Shown in pieces: positions 41,430 to 49,706 of a stretch of DNA of 64,000 bases. The stretch's first letter is position 1; each line of letters begins with the position of its first letter. Made by a program: the position numbers and the translations under genes. The DNA lies in NCBI GenBank assembly GCA_019750135.1, contig JAIEOV010000045.1, positions 1 through 64,000 of the forward strand. Reading direction: 5' to 3'. This DNA is from Reyranella sp. GTDB taxonomy: Bacteria; Pseudomonadota; Alphaproteobacteria; Reyranellales; Reyranellaceae. The notes under the pieces were generated by a model. It did not search any database and was not told the origin of the DNA. It was given only the letters and a program-made list of their open reading frames with translations.

Positions 41430-42953
41430 ATGTTCGATAAGATCAAGACGCTCGGCGAACTGGGCGAGATCGCTGCTGCGGCCCGCGCCAAGGGCCGCAA
41501 GGTGGTACTCGCGCACGGTGTGTTCGACATCCTGCATGTCGGTCACAAGCGGCACCTCGACATTGGCAAGCGTCACGGCGACCTGTTGATCGTAACGCTG
41601 ACCACTGACAAATTCGTGAACAAAGGGCCTGATCGCCCGGTCTTTTCCGAGAAGCTGCGCGCCGAGATGCTTGCCGCGCTGGAATGCGTCGACTACGTCG
41701 GCATCTCGCCCAATCCCGGCGCCGAGCACGTGCTCGAGACCGTCAAGCCCAGCTACTACCTGAAGGGCTCGGAGTACGCCGACGAGGAAGCCGACGTCAC
41801 CGGCCGCATCAAGACCGAGCGGCTGACCGTCGAGAAGTTCGGCGGCGAGGTGCTGTACACCGAGGACATCACCTTCAGCTCGTCCAACCTCTCCAACCGG
41901 GTGATGTCGCTCTATCCCGAGGAGACCGCGGCCTACCTCAAGGACCTGCGCGCGCGGATCTCGGTCGACGACGTGAAGAAGGAAGTGGCGGCGGTCGAGA
42001 AGAAGCGCTGCCTGGTGATCGGCGACACCATCCTCGACGAGTACATCTACGTCGAGCCGCTGGGCAAGCCGGCCAAGGAAAACATCATCGCCACCAAGTA
42101 CAAGAGCCGGGAGATCTTTTGCGGCGGCGCCATCGCCACCGCCAACCTCGTCGGCCAGGTCTGCGCCAGCGTCGACCTCGTGACCCTGCTCGGCGGGTCG
42201 CAGAGCCATGAGGAGCTGATCCGCGCCAACCTGAATCCGAACGTCAACCTGATGCCGTTCTATCGTGAAGGCGGTCAGACGACGGTGAAAAGCCGGCTGG
42301 TCGACCCGGCCTACGTCAAGAAGCTGATCGAGGTCGCCTACATCTCCGACGAGGCGCTGCCGCCGGCCGAGCAGGCGACGCTGAACGGCTGGGTCGAGAA
42401 GAACATCGGCAACTACGACGCCGTCATCGTCAACGATTTCGGCCACGGCATGATCGACGACGGCCTGGTCGACATCGTCTGCGCCAAGTCGAAGTTCCTT
42501 GCGGTCAATGCCCAGACCAACAGCGCCAACCGCGGCTTCAACCTGATCACCAAGTATCCGCGCGCCGACTTCATCTGCATCGACGAGCCCGAGGCGCGGC
42601 TGGCCGCGGTCGAGCGCTATGCGCCGATCGAGACGGTGGTGCGCGAGAAGCTCGAGAAGAAGATCGACTGCCACACCTTCGTGATCACCCACGGCAAGCT
42701 CGGCAGCATCGTCTATACGCCGCAGGCCGGCGTGAAGCGCATCCCGGCGTTGACCGGCGAGGCCATCGACACGATCGGCGCCGGCGACGCCTTCTTCGCC
42801 CTGGCGAGCCCGCTACTGGCGTCCGGCAGCGACCCGTTCATGGCGGCTTTCATCGGCAACGCGGTCGGCGCGATGAAGGTCCGGATCGTCGGCCAGCGCC
42901 ACCAGATCACCAAGCCCGAGATCCTAAAGTACCTGTCGACGCTCTTGAAATGA
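41430..42953 (+). CDS. Nucleotidyltransferase-PfkB kinase fusion (HldE-like, domains in reversed order)
   Basis: A 507-residue two-domain protein. Residues about 20-150 are a cytidylyltransferase-type domain (AHGVFDILHVGHKRHL, the HxGH motif; later FSSSNLSNR). Residues about 195-505 are a PfkB/ribokinase-type sugar kinase (LVIGDTILDEYIYV; FCGGAIATANL; catalytic DTIGAGDAFFALA). In HldE (RfaE) the kinase comes first and the transferase second; here the order is swapped. It could phosphorylate and then nucleotidylate a heptose or related sugar. Together with the nucleotidyltransferase-HAD fusion at 5089 it suggests a heptose-like nucleotide pathway, though no isomerase (GmhA) is seen in the window. 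Confidence 0.88.
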   Translation: MFDKIKTLGELGEIAAAARAKGRKVVLAHGVFDILHVGHKRHLDIGKRHGDLLIVTLTTDKFVNKGPDRPVFSEKLRAEMLAALECVDYVGISPNPGAEHVLETVKPSYYLKGSEYADEEADVTGRIKTERLTVEKFGGEVLYTEDITFSSSNLSNRVMSLYPEETAAYLKDLRARISVDDVKKEVAAVEKKRCLVIGDTILDEYIYVEPLGKPAKENIIATKYKSREIFCGGAIATANLVGQVCASVDLVTLLGGSQSHEELIRANLNPNVNLMPFYREGGQTTVKSRLVDPAYVKKLIEVAYISDEALPPAEQATLNGWVEKNIGNYDAVIVNDFGHGMIDDGLVDIVCAKSKFLAVNAQTNSANRGFNLITKYPRADFICIDEPEARLAAVERYAPIETVVREKLEKKIDCHTFVITHGKLGSIVYTPQAGVKRIPALTGEAIDTIGAGDAFFALASPLLASGSDPFMAAFIGNAVGAMKVRIVGQRHQITKPEILKYLSTLLK

Positions 42954-43004
42954 GTGGCTAAAAAAGACTGTTCGCACGCGCACAACCCAGGCATTGGCAG
43001 ACCC

Positions 43005-44018
43005 ATGAGTCGATACCAGAAGAACCCCAACCTCAATCGCGTGCTGGTCACCGGCGGCGCGGGTTATGTCGGCGCGGTGCTCGTGCCCAAGCTCATCGCG
43101 GCCGGCTACCAGGTCACCGTCCTCGACCTCTTCATGTACGGCGAGGACGTGCTCAAGGGCTCGCGCGGCGCCGCGCTGCGCGAGGTCAAGGGTGACATCC
43201 GCGACGCCGAGGTGGTCAAGCAGGCGCTGCAGGGCTGCGACGCCGTCATCCATCTCGCCTGCATCTCCAACGACCCGTCGTTCGAGCTCAATCCCGACCT
43301 CGGCCGGTCGATCAACCTCGACGCCTTCGTGCCGTTGGTGCGCGCGTCCAAGGCGGTCGGGGTCAAGCGCTTCATCTACGCCTCGTCCTCGTCGGTCTAC
43401 GGCATCAAGGATGGCGTCGAGGTGACCGAGGATCTCTCGCTCGAGCCGCTGACCGACTATTCCAAGTTCAAGGCCGAGTGCGAGGTCCTGCTAGAGCAGG
43501 AGCGGGCGCCCGGCTTCACCACGGTGACGATCCGCCCGGCCACGGTGTGCGGCTACTCGCCCCGCCAGCGCCTCGACGTCGTGGTCAACATCCTGACCAA
43601 CCTCGGCGTGCACAAGGGCGAGGTCTCGGTGTTCGGCGGCGCGCAGCTGCGCCCGAACATCCACATCGAGGACATGGCCGACGCCTACATGCTGCTGCTG
43701 ATGGCGCCGGACGAGAAGGTCAACGGCAAGGTTTACAACGCCGGCTACGAGAACCACTCGGTCATGCAGCTCGCCGAGATGGTCCAGCGCAATGTCGGCC
43801 CGGACTGCAAGCTCAAGGTCCAGAACACCAACGACATGCGCTCCTATCACGTGTCGTCGAAGAAGATCAAAGACGAGCTTGGCTTCGAGGCCAGCCACAC
43901 GATCGAGGAAGCCGTCGTCGACCTGATCAAGGCGTTCAAGGATGGCCGGCTGCCCAACTCGCTCGACGACCCGCGCTACTTCAACATCAAGACGATGCAG
44001 AAGGTAAATCTCGAGTAG
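43005..44018 (+). CDS. NAD-dependent epimerase/dehydratase
   Basis: A 337-residue extended SDR. RVLVTGGAGYVGAVLVPKLI, YASSSSVYG, DYSKFKAECE (Tyr and Lys), RPATVCGYSPRQRLD and FGGAQLRPNIHIEDMADAY are visible. The R-L-D-V-V segment after the catalytic Lys is like the SDRs that make keto- or deoxy-sugars in O-antigen clusters. The ATG at 43005 was taken as start; a GTG at 42954, touching the previous stop, would add 17 residues rich in Lys and His with no fold role. Confidence 0.9.
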   Translation: MSRYQKNPNLNRVLVTGGAGYVGAVLVPKLIAAGYQVTVLDLFMYGEDVLKGSRGAALREVKGDIRDAEVVKQALQGCDAVIHLACISNDPSFELNPDLGRSINLDAFVPLVRASKAVGVKRFIYASSSSVYGIKDGVEVTEDLSLEPLTDYSKFKAECEVLLEQERAPGFTTVTIRPATVCGYSPRQRLDVVVNILTNLGVHKGEVSVFGGAQLRPNIHIEDMADAYMLLLMAPDEKVNGKVYNAGYENHSVMQLAEMVQRNVGPDCKLKVQNTNDMRSYHVSSKKIKDELGFEASHTIEEAVVDLIKAFKDGRLPNSLDDPRYFNIKTMQKVNLE

Positions 44019-44909
44019 ATGGAGCAGGGCAGAAGCGGTCGCGCACTCGTCGTCGGAGGCGACAGTCTCGTCGGCTCCGCGCTGCAGGCGCATTGCCGCA
44101 AGCTCGGATCGGCGGTCGAGGCCACGTCGCGCCGGCCCGGCGGCGAGCAGGGTGCCGGCGCCGTGTTCCTCGATCTCGGCGATCCCGATTTCGTGCCTTT
44201 GCAAGGCGGCAGCTACGATGTCGCCTTCGTCTGTGCCGCCGTCACCAGCATGCAGGTCTGCCAGGCCGAGCCGGCGCGCTCGCGCCGCATCAACGTCGAC
44301 AACACCCTGGAGTTGATGCGCCGGTTGGCCGACCGCGGCACGCACCAGGTGTTCCTGTCGAGCAGCCAGGTGTTCGACGGCGAGACGCCGATGCCGGACG
44401 AGGCGGCGACGACCAACCCGAAGAACGAATACGGTGCCCAGAAGCTCGCCGTCGAGGAGGCGATCGAGCGGGAAGGGCTGCCGGCGGCCGTGCTGCGCGT
44501 GACCAAGGTTCTCGCCGACCGTCCGGTCGGCGTCTTCAAGGGCTGGTTCGAGGCGCTGGCCAAGGGTCAGCCCGTGCAGGCCGCGACCAATATGGCACTG
44601 TCGCCGGTCATGGTCGGCGACGTCGCCGAGGCGGCCGAGCGGCTCGCCGCCGGGCGCCATCGCGGCGTCTGGCACTTGGGCTCGAGTGACGAGATCGGCT
44701 ATTTCGATGCCGCCCGGCTGATGGCCGAGCGGCACCGCCTCCCGGTGTCGCTGGTGCAAGGCGAGGCGCTGACGGAAGCCCAGGTTCCGCAGATCTACCG
44801 TCACCGCTACGTGACGCTCGGCTGCGAGAAGATCGCCCGGACCCTGCCGATGCCGGTCCGCAGCGCGCGCGACATCCTCGACACGCTGTTCACGAGCTTC
44901 CCGCGATGA
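44019..44909 (+). CDS. RmlD-like SDR (dTDP-4-dehydrorhamnose reductase type)
   Basis: A 296-residue reductase-type SDR. ALVVGGDSLVGSALQAHC replaces the stricter GGxGFIG, followed by VFLSSSQVFDGE and EYGAQKLAVEEAI (Tyr and Lys). These are the signs of RmlD-type 4-keto-sugar reductases. It begins immediately after the previous stop and its own stop forms ATGA with the HAD gene, so three genes in a row are coupled. Confidence 0.85.
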   Translation: MEQGRSGRALVVGGDSLVGSALQAHCRKLGSAVEATSRRPGGEQGAGAVFLDLGDPDFVPLQGGSYDVAFVCAAVTSMQVCQAEPARSRRINVDNTLELMRRLADRGTHQVFLSSSQVFDGETPMPDEAATTNPKNEYGAQKLAVEEAIEREGLPAAVLRVTKVLADRPVGVFKGWFEALAKGQPVQAATNMALSPVMVGDVAEAAERLAAGRHRGVWHLGSSDEIGYFDAARLMAERHRLPVSLVQGEALTEAQVPQIYRHRYVTLGCEKIARTLPMPVRSARDILDTLFTSFPR

Positions 44910-45514
44910 GGGTGGGCATCGACCTCGACAACACGCTGATCTCCTACGACCAGGCGTTCCAGCGCGTCGCCAGGGAGGAGGGACTGCTGCCATCCTCGTT
45001 CGAGGGCAACAAGGCTGCGGTCAAGCGCGCCCTGCTGGCCGAGCGCCCGGACGGCTTTCTCTGGGAAAGCCTGCAGGGCCTGGTCTACGGCCGGCGCATC
45101 GACGCTGCGATCCTGTTCGACGGCGTGGCGGGGTTTCTGGAAGCCTGCCGGGCGCGCGCCGATGTGGTGGTGGCGATCGTCAGCCACAAGACCGAGCTGG
45201 CGCATCACGATCCGCACAGGACCGACCTGCGCGTGGCCGCCCTGCGTTGGATGGAGGGCAACCGCTTCTTCGACGGCGCGGGCCTCGGCATCGGCCGCGA
45301 CAACGTCTATTTCGAGGGCACGCGCGACGAGAAGGTGAGGCGGATACGGGCGCTCGGATGCGACGTGTTCGTCGACGATCTCGCCGAGGTCCTGGGCCAT
45401 GCCGAGATGCCCGCGACCTGCCGCAAGATCCTGTTCGGCAGCGAACCGCAGAGTGAGTTCGAGCAATATGCCTCCTGGGACGAAGTCCGTGACGCGCTCT
45501 TCCGCGGCAACTGA
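44906..45514 (+). CDS. HAD-superfamily hydrolase
   Basis: A 202-residue HAD protein. VGIDLDNTLISYD carries the DxD nucleophile pair, AIVSHKTEL the second motif and CDVFVDDLAEVLGH the acidic last motif; the nearby RDEKVRRIRAL supplies Lys. A small cap lies between. It is probably a sugar phosphatase in the same pathway as the flanking SDR and kinase-like genes. The start is coupled by ATGA and the end overlaps the next gene. Confidence 0.85.
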   Translation: MRVGIDLDNTLISYDQAFQRVAREEGLLPSSFEGNKAAVKRALLAERPDGFLWESLQGLVYGRRIDAAILFDGVAGFLEACRARADVVVAIVSHKTELAHHDPHRTDLRVAALRWMEGNRFFDGAGLGIGRDNVYFEGTRDEKVRRIRALGCDVFVDDLAEVLGHAEMPATCRKILFGSEPQSEFEQYASWDEVRDALFRGN

Positions 45515-46523
45515 CGACATCCAAGACGTCGCGCGCACCCTGTGCGCCGGGCCGGTGCGGTCGATCTCGGAGATCCGCCGCGGCGGCAACAGCCGCATCT
45601 TCCGCGTCGAGACAGCCTCGGCACGCTATGCGCTGAAGAAGTACCCTGCCGCCGACAACCGCAACCGCCTCGAGGCCGAGGTCAATGCGCTGGGTTTCAT
45701 GGCGCGCAAGGGCATCGGCCGCACGCCCGAGGTGGTGGCCGTGTCGCCCGAGCGGCGATTCGCCCTGCTGACGTGGATCGACGGCGAGGCGGTCGACGCC
45801 GTCACCGACGCCGATGTCGCTGACTTCGCTGCTTTCCAGATCGCCCTCGATGAGGGCATCGACGCTGAGGCGCGCGGCGTGATCGGCGAGGCGTCGGAGG
45901 CCTGCCTTTCGGGGCCCCGGATCATGTCGCAGATCGAGCGGCGCTACGCCCGGCTCGCGGCCGTGAAGCACGACGTGCCCGAGTTCGCCGCGTTCTTCGA
46001 CGACGTCCTGGTGCCGTCGCTCGCCCGTTTCGAGGCCGGCGCCCACGACGCCTATCGCCGGTTGGGCTTCGACTTTTCCCAGGACATCGCGCCGCAGTTC
46101 CGTACCCTCATTCCCTCCGACATGGGGGCGCACAACGCGCTCAGGGCCAACGACGGTCGCCTGCATTTCCTCGATTTCGAGTATTTCGGCTGGGACGATC
46201 CGCTCACCAGCATCGCCAACTTCGTCATGCATCCCGGCATGCGGCTGAGCGAGCGGCAGAAGGCGCTCTACCAGCAGGCGCTGCTCGGCCATTTTGGCCG
46301 GCATGCCGAGACCGAGCGCTTGCCGGCGCTGATGCCGCTCTATGCCTTGCGCTGGTGCGCCATCATCCTGGGCGAGCTCCTGCCGGAGCGCTGGCAGCAC
46401 CGGCTGGACAGCAACGCCGCGCACGGCACCTGGGACGAGGTCCGCCGCCAACAGATCGCCAAGGCGAGGGCGCTGGTGTCGCAGCTGGCTGACTGGGAGC
46501 GCGGGCCTCTGGCCCGCTCATAG
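45468..46523 (+). CDS. Aminoglycoside-phosphotransferase/choline-kinase-fold protein
   Basis: A 351-residue APH-fold protein. ALKKY holds the ATP-binding Lys, IPSDMGAHNAL stands for the catalytic loop (the usual HGDxxxxN reads SDMGAHN) and FLDFEYFGWDDP for the metal-binding DFE. In sugar clusters such proteins phosphorylate sugars or small alcohols. The start is uncertain: ATG at 45468 or GTG at 45489, both inside the HAD gene. Its last residues, WERGPLARS, are encoded by the left arm of the palindrome at 46495-46554, so the natural C-terminus may have been altered by insertion of that element. Confidence 0.83.
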   Translation: MPPGTKSVTRSSAATDDIQDVARTLCAGPVRSISEIRRGGNSRIFRVETASARYALKKYPAADNRNRLEAEVNALGFMARKGIGRTPEVVAVSPERRFALLTWIDGEAVDAVTDADVADFAAFQIALDEGIDAEARGVIGEASEACLSGPRIMSQIERRYARLAAVKHDVPEFAAFFDDVLVPSLARFEAGAHDAYRRLGFDFSQDIAPQFRTLIPSDMGAHNALRANDGRLHFLDFEYFGWDDPLTSIANFVMHPGMRLSERQKALYQQALLGHFGRHAETERLPALMPLYALRWCAIILGELLPERWQHRLDSNAAHGTWDEVRRQQIAKARALVSQLADWERGPLARS

Positions 46524-46554
46524 TTCATGAGGCGGGCCAGAGGCCCGCGCTCCC
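46495..46554. repeat. Long palindromic repeat, copy 1 (23-bp perfect arms, 14-bp loop)
   Basis: Arms GGGAGCGCGGGCC... (46495-46517) and its exact reverse complement (46532-46554) flank a 14-base loop. A second copy lies at 55229-55282. The loop carries TTCATGA in both. The left end is read as the last codons of the kinase-like gene, and the right edge joins the TTA that is the TAA stop of the minus-strand ABC gene. Sitting between convergent genes, it can fold on either transcript and probably acts as a bidirectional terminator or stabiliser, though no T-tract follows. It looks like a REP/MITE-class element. Confidence 0.9.
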
Positions 46555-47331
46555 TTAGACCGCCGAGAACCGCTTCATGTTGTCCTTCTCGACGAAGGTC
46601 GCGCGGCGGTAGGCGCGGGCGACGTCGGCGACGCCGCCGGCTTCGCGGATGCGGCCGTTGTCGATCCATATCGCGCTCTCGCACAGACGCGACAGCTCGC
46701 CGGTCGAGTGGCTGACGAAGAGCAGCGTGCCGGTGCGGCGGAAATTGTCGATCCAGTCGACGCACTTCTTCTGGAAGGCGAGGTCGCCCACCGACAGGGC
46801 CTCATCGACGATCAGGATCTCGGCATCGATATGGGCGCAGATGGCGAAGGCGAGCCGCATGCGCATGCCGGCCGAATAGAGCTTCAGCGGCTGGTCCATG
46901 AAGGCGCCGATACCGGCGAACTCGGTGATCGAGTCGAACTTGTAGAGGATCTCCTGGCGCTTCAGCCCCAGCACGGCGCCGCCGATCAGCACGTTCTCGC
47001 GGCCCGTGGCCTCGAGGTCGAAGGTGGCGCCGAGCGCCAGCACCGGCGCGACGCGGCCCTTGACCCAGATCTCGCCCTTGGTCGGCTTGGTCATGCCGCA
47101 GACGATCTGCAGCAGCGTGGACTTGCCGCAGCCGTTGCGCCCGATGATGCCCAGGCTCTTGCCGCGCTTGACCTCGAAGCTGATGTCCTTCAGCGCCCAG
47201 AACGACTTGTAGTAGGGGCTTTTCTCCGACCCCAGGAGCTGCTGCTTCACCCAGTCCTTCGGGCTGTCGTAGAGCTTGTACGCCTTGGCGAGGTGGTTCG
47301 CCCTGATCACGACCTCGGGGCTAGATGACAT
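46555..47331 (-). CDS. Polysaccharide ABC exporter, ATPase subunit (Wzt/KpsT-like)
   Basis: A 258-residue ABC ATPase with FWALKDISFEVKRG, Walker A GRNGCGKST, signature LYSAGMRMRLAFA (degenerate, as is normal in this family), Walker B ILIVDEALSVGD and the switch His in VSHSTGE. It has no C-terminal carbohydrate-binding domain, unlike the long Wzt of Klebsiella O12 or E. coli O9a, so recognition of a capped chain end by this subunit is not expected. Its start overlaps the permease gene by 11 bp and its TAA stop abuts the palindrome. Confidence 0.93.
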   Translation of the reverse strand: MSSSPEVVIRANHLAKAYKLYDSPKDWVKQQLLGSEKSPYYKSFWALKDISFEVKRGKSLGIIGRNGCGKSTLLQIVCGMTKPTKGEIWVKGRVAPVLALGATFDLEATGRENVLIGGAVLGLKRQEILYKFDSITEFAGIGAFMDQPLKLYSAGMRMRLAFAICAHIDAEILIVDEALSVGDLAFQKKCVDWIDNFRRTGTLLFVSHSTGELSRLCESAIWIDNGRIREAGGVADVARAYRRATFVEKDNMKRFSAV

Positions 47332-48232
47332 CGGCGATCGCATCCTGCTGGCGCCGGAAGAACCAGTAGCCGAACCAGAAGAAGAAGAACGACACGAACA
47401 TCGTCCAGGCAATGACCAGCCCGGCGGGGATCCTGCCGAACACCACCAGGTCGCGGATGGTCTCGATGAAGCCCGTCAGGATGTTGGCGTACATCAGGAG
47501 GTACCAAGTCGGCCCGAGCGTCTCGTGGCTGAAGAACACCGGCGTGGCGAACATCAGCACCGGGGCGATGGTCATCATGAGGTAGGCGGTGTCTCGCGTG
47601 AACGCCCCCAGGGCGGACAACAGCCAGGTGATGCCGATCAGGAACATCAGGAAGGGGATGAACCACAGGGGCAGCAGCAGCACGGTCCAGTGCAGCGTCC
47701 CGGTGAAGACAAGCTGGCAAGCCAGCATCAGCGCCAGGCCGATCGAGGCATACGTCGTCGCCCGGAGCGTCGATATGATCGGCAGCATCTCGGCCGGGAA
47801 CATCGTCTGCTTGATGTAGTGGGCGTATTCGTGGAGCAGCGAGGGCGCCCGGTACGCCATCTCGGTGAAGAAGTTGAACGCCACCAGCCCGCCGAAGATG
47901 AACAGGGCGTAGTCGATCGACGAGCTGGATTGGGTCTTGTTGGGCAGCGTCGACGAGCCGCCGAAGACCAGGGTGTAGGTGATCAACGAGATCAGCGGCG
48001 CCACGACCGCCCAGACCCAGCCCGCCATCGAGCCGCTGAAGCGCTCGCGCAGTTCGCGTCGCAGAATCGCCGCAATCAGGTCGCGGTGGTGCCAGGCCTC
48101 GACGAACGGCCGCAGAAGGAAGCGGACGATGCGCTCCAGCCAATTGTAGTCCCGCGGCTCGACCGCCTTGCCATCCACAAAGTGCATGACGGGTGCGTTC
48201 GGCAGTTCCTGGCGATTGTTCAAGTTAACCAT
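47321..48232 (-). CDS. Polysaccharide ABC exporter, permease subunit (Wzm/KpsM-like)
   Basis: A 303-residue ABC-2 permease. After a 70-residue cytoplasmic lead (RRELRERFSGSMAGWVWAV is the family's amphipathic entry) come six hydrophobic segments, ending FFFFWFGYWFFRRQQD. It exports a lipid-linked O-polysaccharide or capsule across the inner membrane with the ATPase encoded just downstream. Its presence sets the locus to the ABC-dependent rather than the Wzx/Wzy route. Confidence 0.93.
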   Translation of the reverse strand: MVNLNNRQELPNAPVMHFVDGKAVEPRDYNWLERIVRFLLRPFVEAWHHRDLIAAILRRELRERFSGSMAGWVWAVVAPLISLITYTLVFGGSSTLPNKTQSSSSIDYALFIFGGLVAFNFFTEMAYRAPSLLHEYAHYIKQTMFPAEMLPIISTLRATTYASIGLALMLACQLVFTGTLHWTVLLLPLWFIPFLMFLIGITWLLSALGAFTRDTAYLMMTIAPVLMFATPVFFSHETLGPTWYLLMYANILTGFIETIRDLVVFGRIPAGLVIAWTMFVSFFFFWFGYWFFRRQQDAIADVI

Positions 48233-48554
48233 TGAATTGGAACGACAAATCGGGACGGCGGACGGCCGCGCGACATGAGGTCAGGGTGGGGAGCATGGCG
48301 GCAGTCGCATAGCATAGGGAACCCGCCCGAGATAGCCTCGACAATGTCTCTCCGCCGCCCCCCTGCCGCCGTCGGCAGGGGAAATTTGCCTTGGAATCAT
48401 GGCGAGTTATGCGTCGATGTTCGGGTCACGACGTCGTCTTGACGCTCCCCAGGCGTTTAGGCTAGCGGGACGCCTCGGAATCCCCTCCCGTAGCACCGGA
48501 CGCCGGTGAAAGTACCGATCTTGACCACCTCGAACGATCCCCTAAGAGCCGCCA
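48233..48554. other. Divergent intergenic region, 322 bp
   Basis: This is the only gap above 300 bp. It separates the minus-strand exporter from the plus-strand TPR gene and should hold both promoters. Besides the hairpin at 48360-48381 it has TTGACG at 48439 with a poor -10 17 bases on. No short open frame with a ribosome-binding site was seen. Confidence 0.5.
48360..48381. other. Hairpin with 9-bp perfect stem
   Basis: CCCCTGCCG (48360-48368) and CGGCAGGGG (48373-48381) flank a four-base loop. No T-run follows on either strand, so it is not an obvious terminator. Since it stands upstream of two divergent genes it may be a leader structure or an operator. Confidence 0.5.
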
Positions 48555-49685
48555 TTGGCTGACATCGGCATATTGCGAGCCGCCATCGCGCCCGTCAGGC
48601 GCCTGTGGCGCCGGCCGGCCGCGGTCGAAATCGCCTCCAAGGTCGGCGACGACCAGGACGCTCGGGCTCATTTCCGCGACGGCCTCGTCAAGCGGCGCGG
48701 CGGCGACAGCGAGGGCGCGATCGCCGCTTTCGAGCGGGCGCTGGCCCTGGCTCCCGATCTCGCCGACGCGGTGATGGCGCGGGCGGAGATCCTCGACAGC
48801 CTGGGGCGCAGCGATGAGGCGCTGGGCGAATACGAGCGCGCGCGCCGCCTGTGGTCGGAGCTGCCGCCCGGGGCCGCCGACCGCCGGTACATCTACCGCC
48901 GCCAGGGATACTTCGCCTTCGAGGCCGAATCGTACGACCTGGTCCGTAGCAACGTCCGCAGCAAGATCCTGCCGCAGCTCGCTCATGGCAATGCCTGCCT
49001 GGCCCACGGCCGCGCCGCCGAGGCTCTGGACAGCTACGAGCGTGCGCTGAAGGTGAACCCCAAGCTCGCCGAGGTGCTGGCGCTGAAGGGCGAGGCCCTG
49101 TCGACCTTGGGCCGCTACCAGGAAGCGATCGAGATCTTCAACGGCGTGCTGGCCGCCCATCCCAAGGACGGCGATACCCTGAATGCCCGCGGCATCGCGC
49201 GCGCGGCCCTGGGCCGGCTGGCGGAAGCCAACGACGACTGGCGCCAGCAGTTCGACTTGCTGCCGCAGACCAGCTCGGCGGCGCGCGCCTGCGTGGCGAT
49301 GCGCATGGCCAACTACAGCGCGGCCTACAACGACTTCGGCCTCGCCATCGCCAAGGAGCCCGGCAATTCCTACTGGCTGCTCTACCGCTTGACGGTGGCG
49401 CGCCTCGCCGGGGCACCATCCGAATCGGTCACGCTGCCTGCCGACGATCACTGGCCGACGCTGCTGCTCGCCTTCCGGACCGGCCAGGCGACGGAAGAAA
49501 CGCTGCTCAGCCGTGCCAACTCGCCAGCCCGCCATGCCGAGGCGCGTTTCCAGATGGGCGTGCTGTCCGTCGACGGCAATCCGGCGGCGGCGCGCCGCTA
49601 TTGGCGCGAAGTCGTCGACCAGGGCCCGCCGGCGCTGATCGAGTTCGCCGCCGCCAACAACGAGCTTGCGCGCCTCGGCGCCTAG
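48555..49685 (+). CDS. Tetratricopeptide-repeat protein
   Basis: A 376-residue protein made largely of TPR helices: DGLVKRRGGDSEGAIAAFERALALAPDL in its key residues (G, A, F, A, P), then LDSLGRSDEALGEYERA, ALDSYERALKVNP and TLGRYQEAIEIFNGVL. There is no signal peptide. TPR proteins mediate protein contacts, so it may scaffold the glycosylation enzymes; the gene after it, 21 bp on, is a transferase-like protein. The start is TTG, with AAGAG six bases ahead (48544-48548). Confidence 0.82.
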   Translation: MADIGILRAAIAPVRRLWRRPAAVEIASKVGDDQDARAHFRDGLVKRRGGDSEGAIAAFERALALAPDLADAVMARAEILDSLGRSDEALGEYERARRLWSELPPGAADRRYIYRRQGYFAFEAESYDLVRSNVRSKILPQLAHGNACLAHGRAAEALDSYERALKVNPKLAEVLALKGEALSTLGRYQEAIEIFNGVLAAHPKDGDTLNARGIARAALGRLAEANDDWRQQFDLLPQTSSAARACVAMRMANYSAAYNDFGLAIAKEPGNSYWLLYRLTVARLAGAPSESVTLPADDHWPTLLLAFRTGQATEETLLSRANSPARHAEARFQMGVLSVDGNPAAARRYWREVVDQGPPALIEFAAANNELARLGA

Positions 49686-49706
49686 CCGAATCAGTCGAGG
49701 CAAAAG

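Noticed and set aside
48360..48381. Intrinsic terminator
   Set aside because: The stem is good but no T-run follows on either strand and it lies upstream of two divergent genes, so it is listed only as a hairpin.
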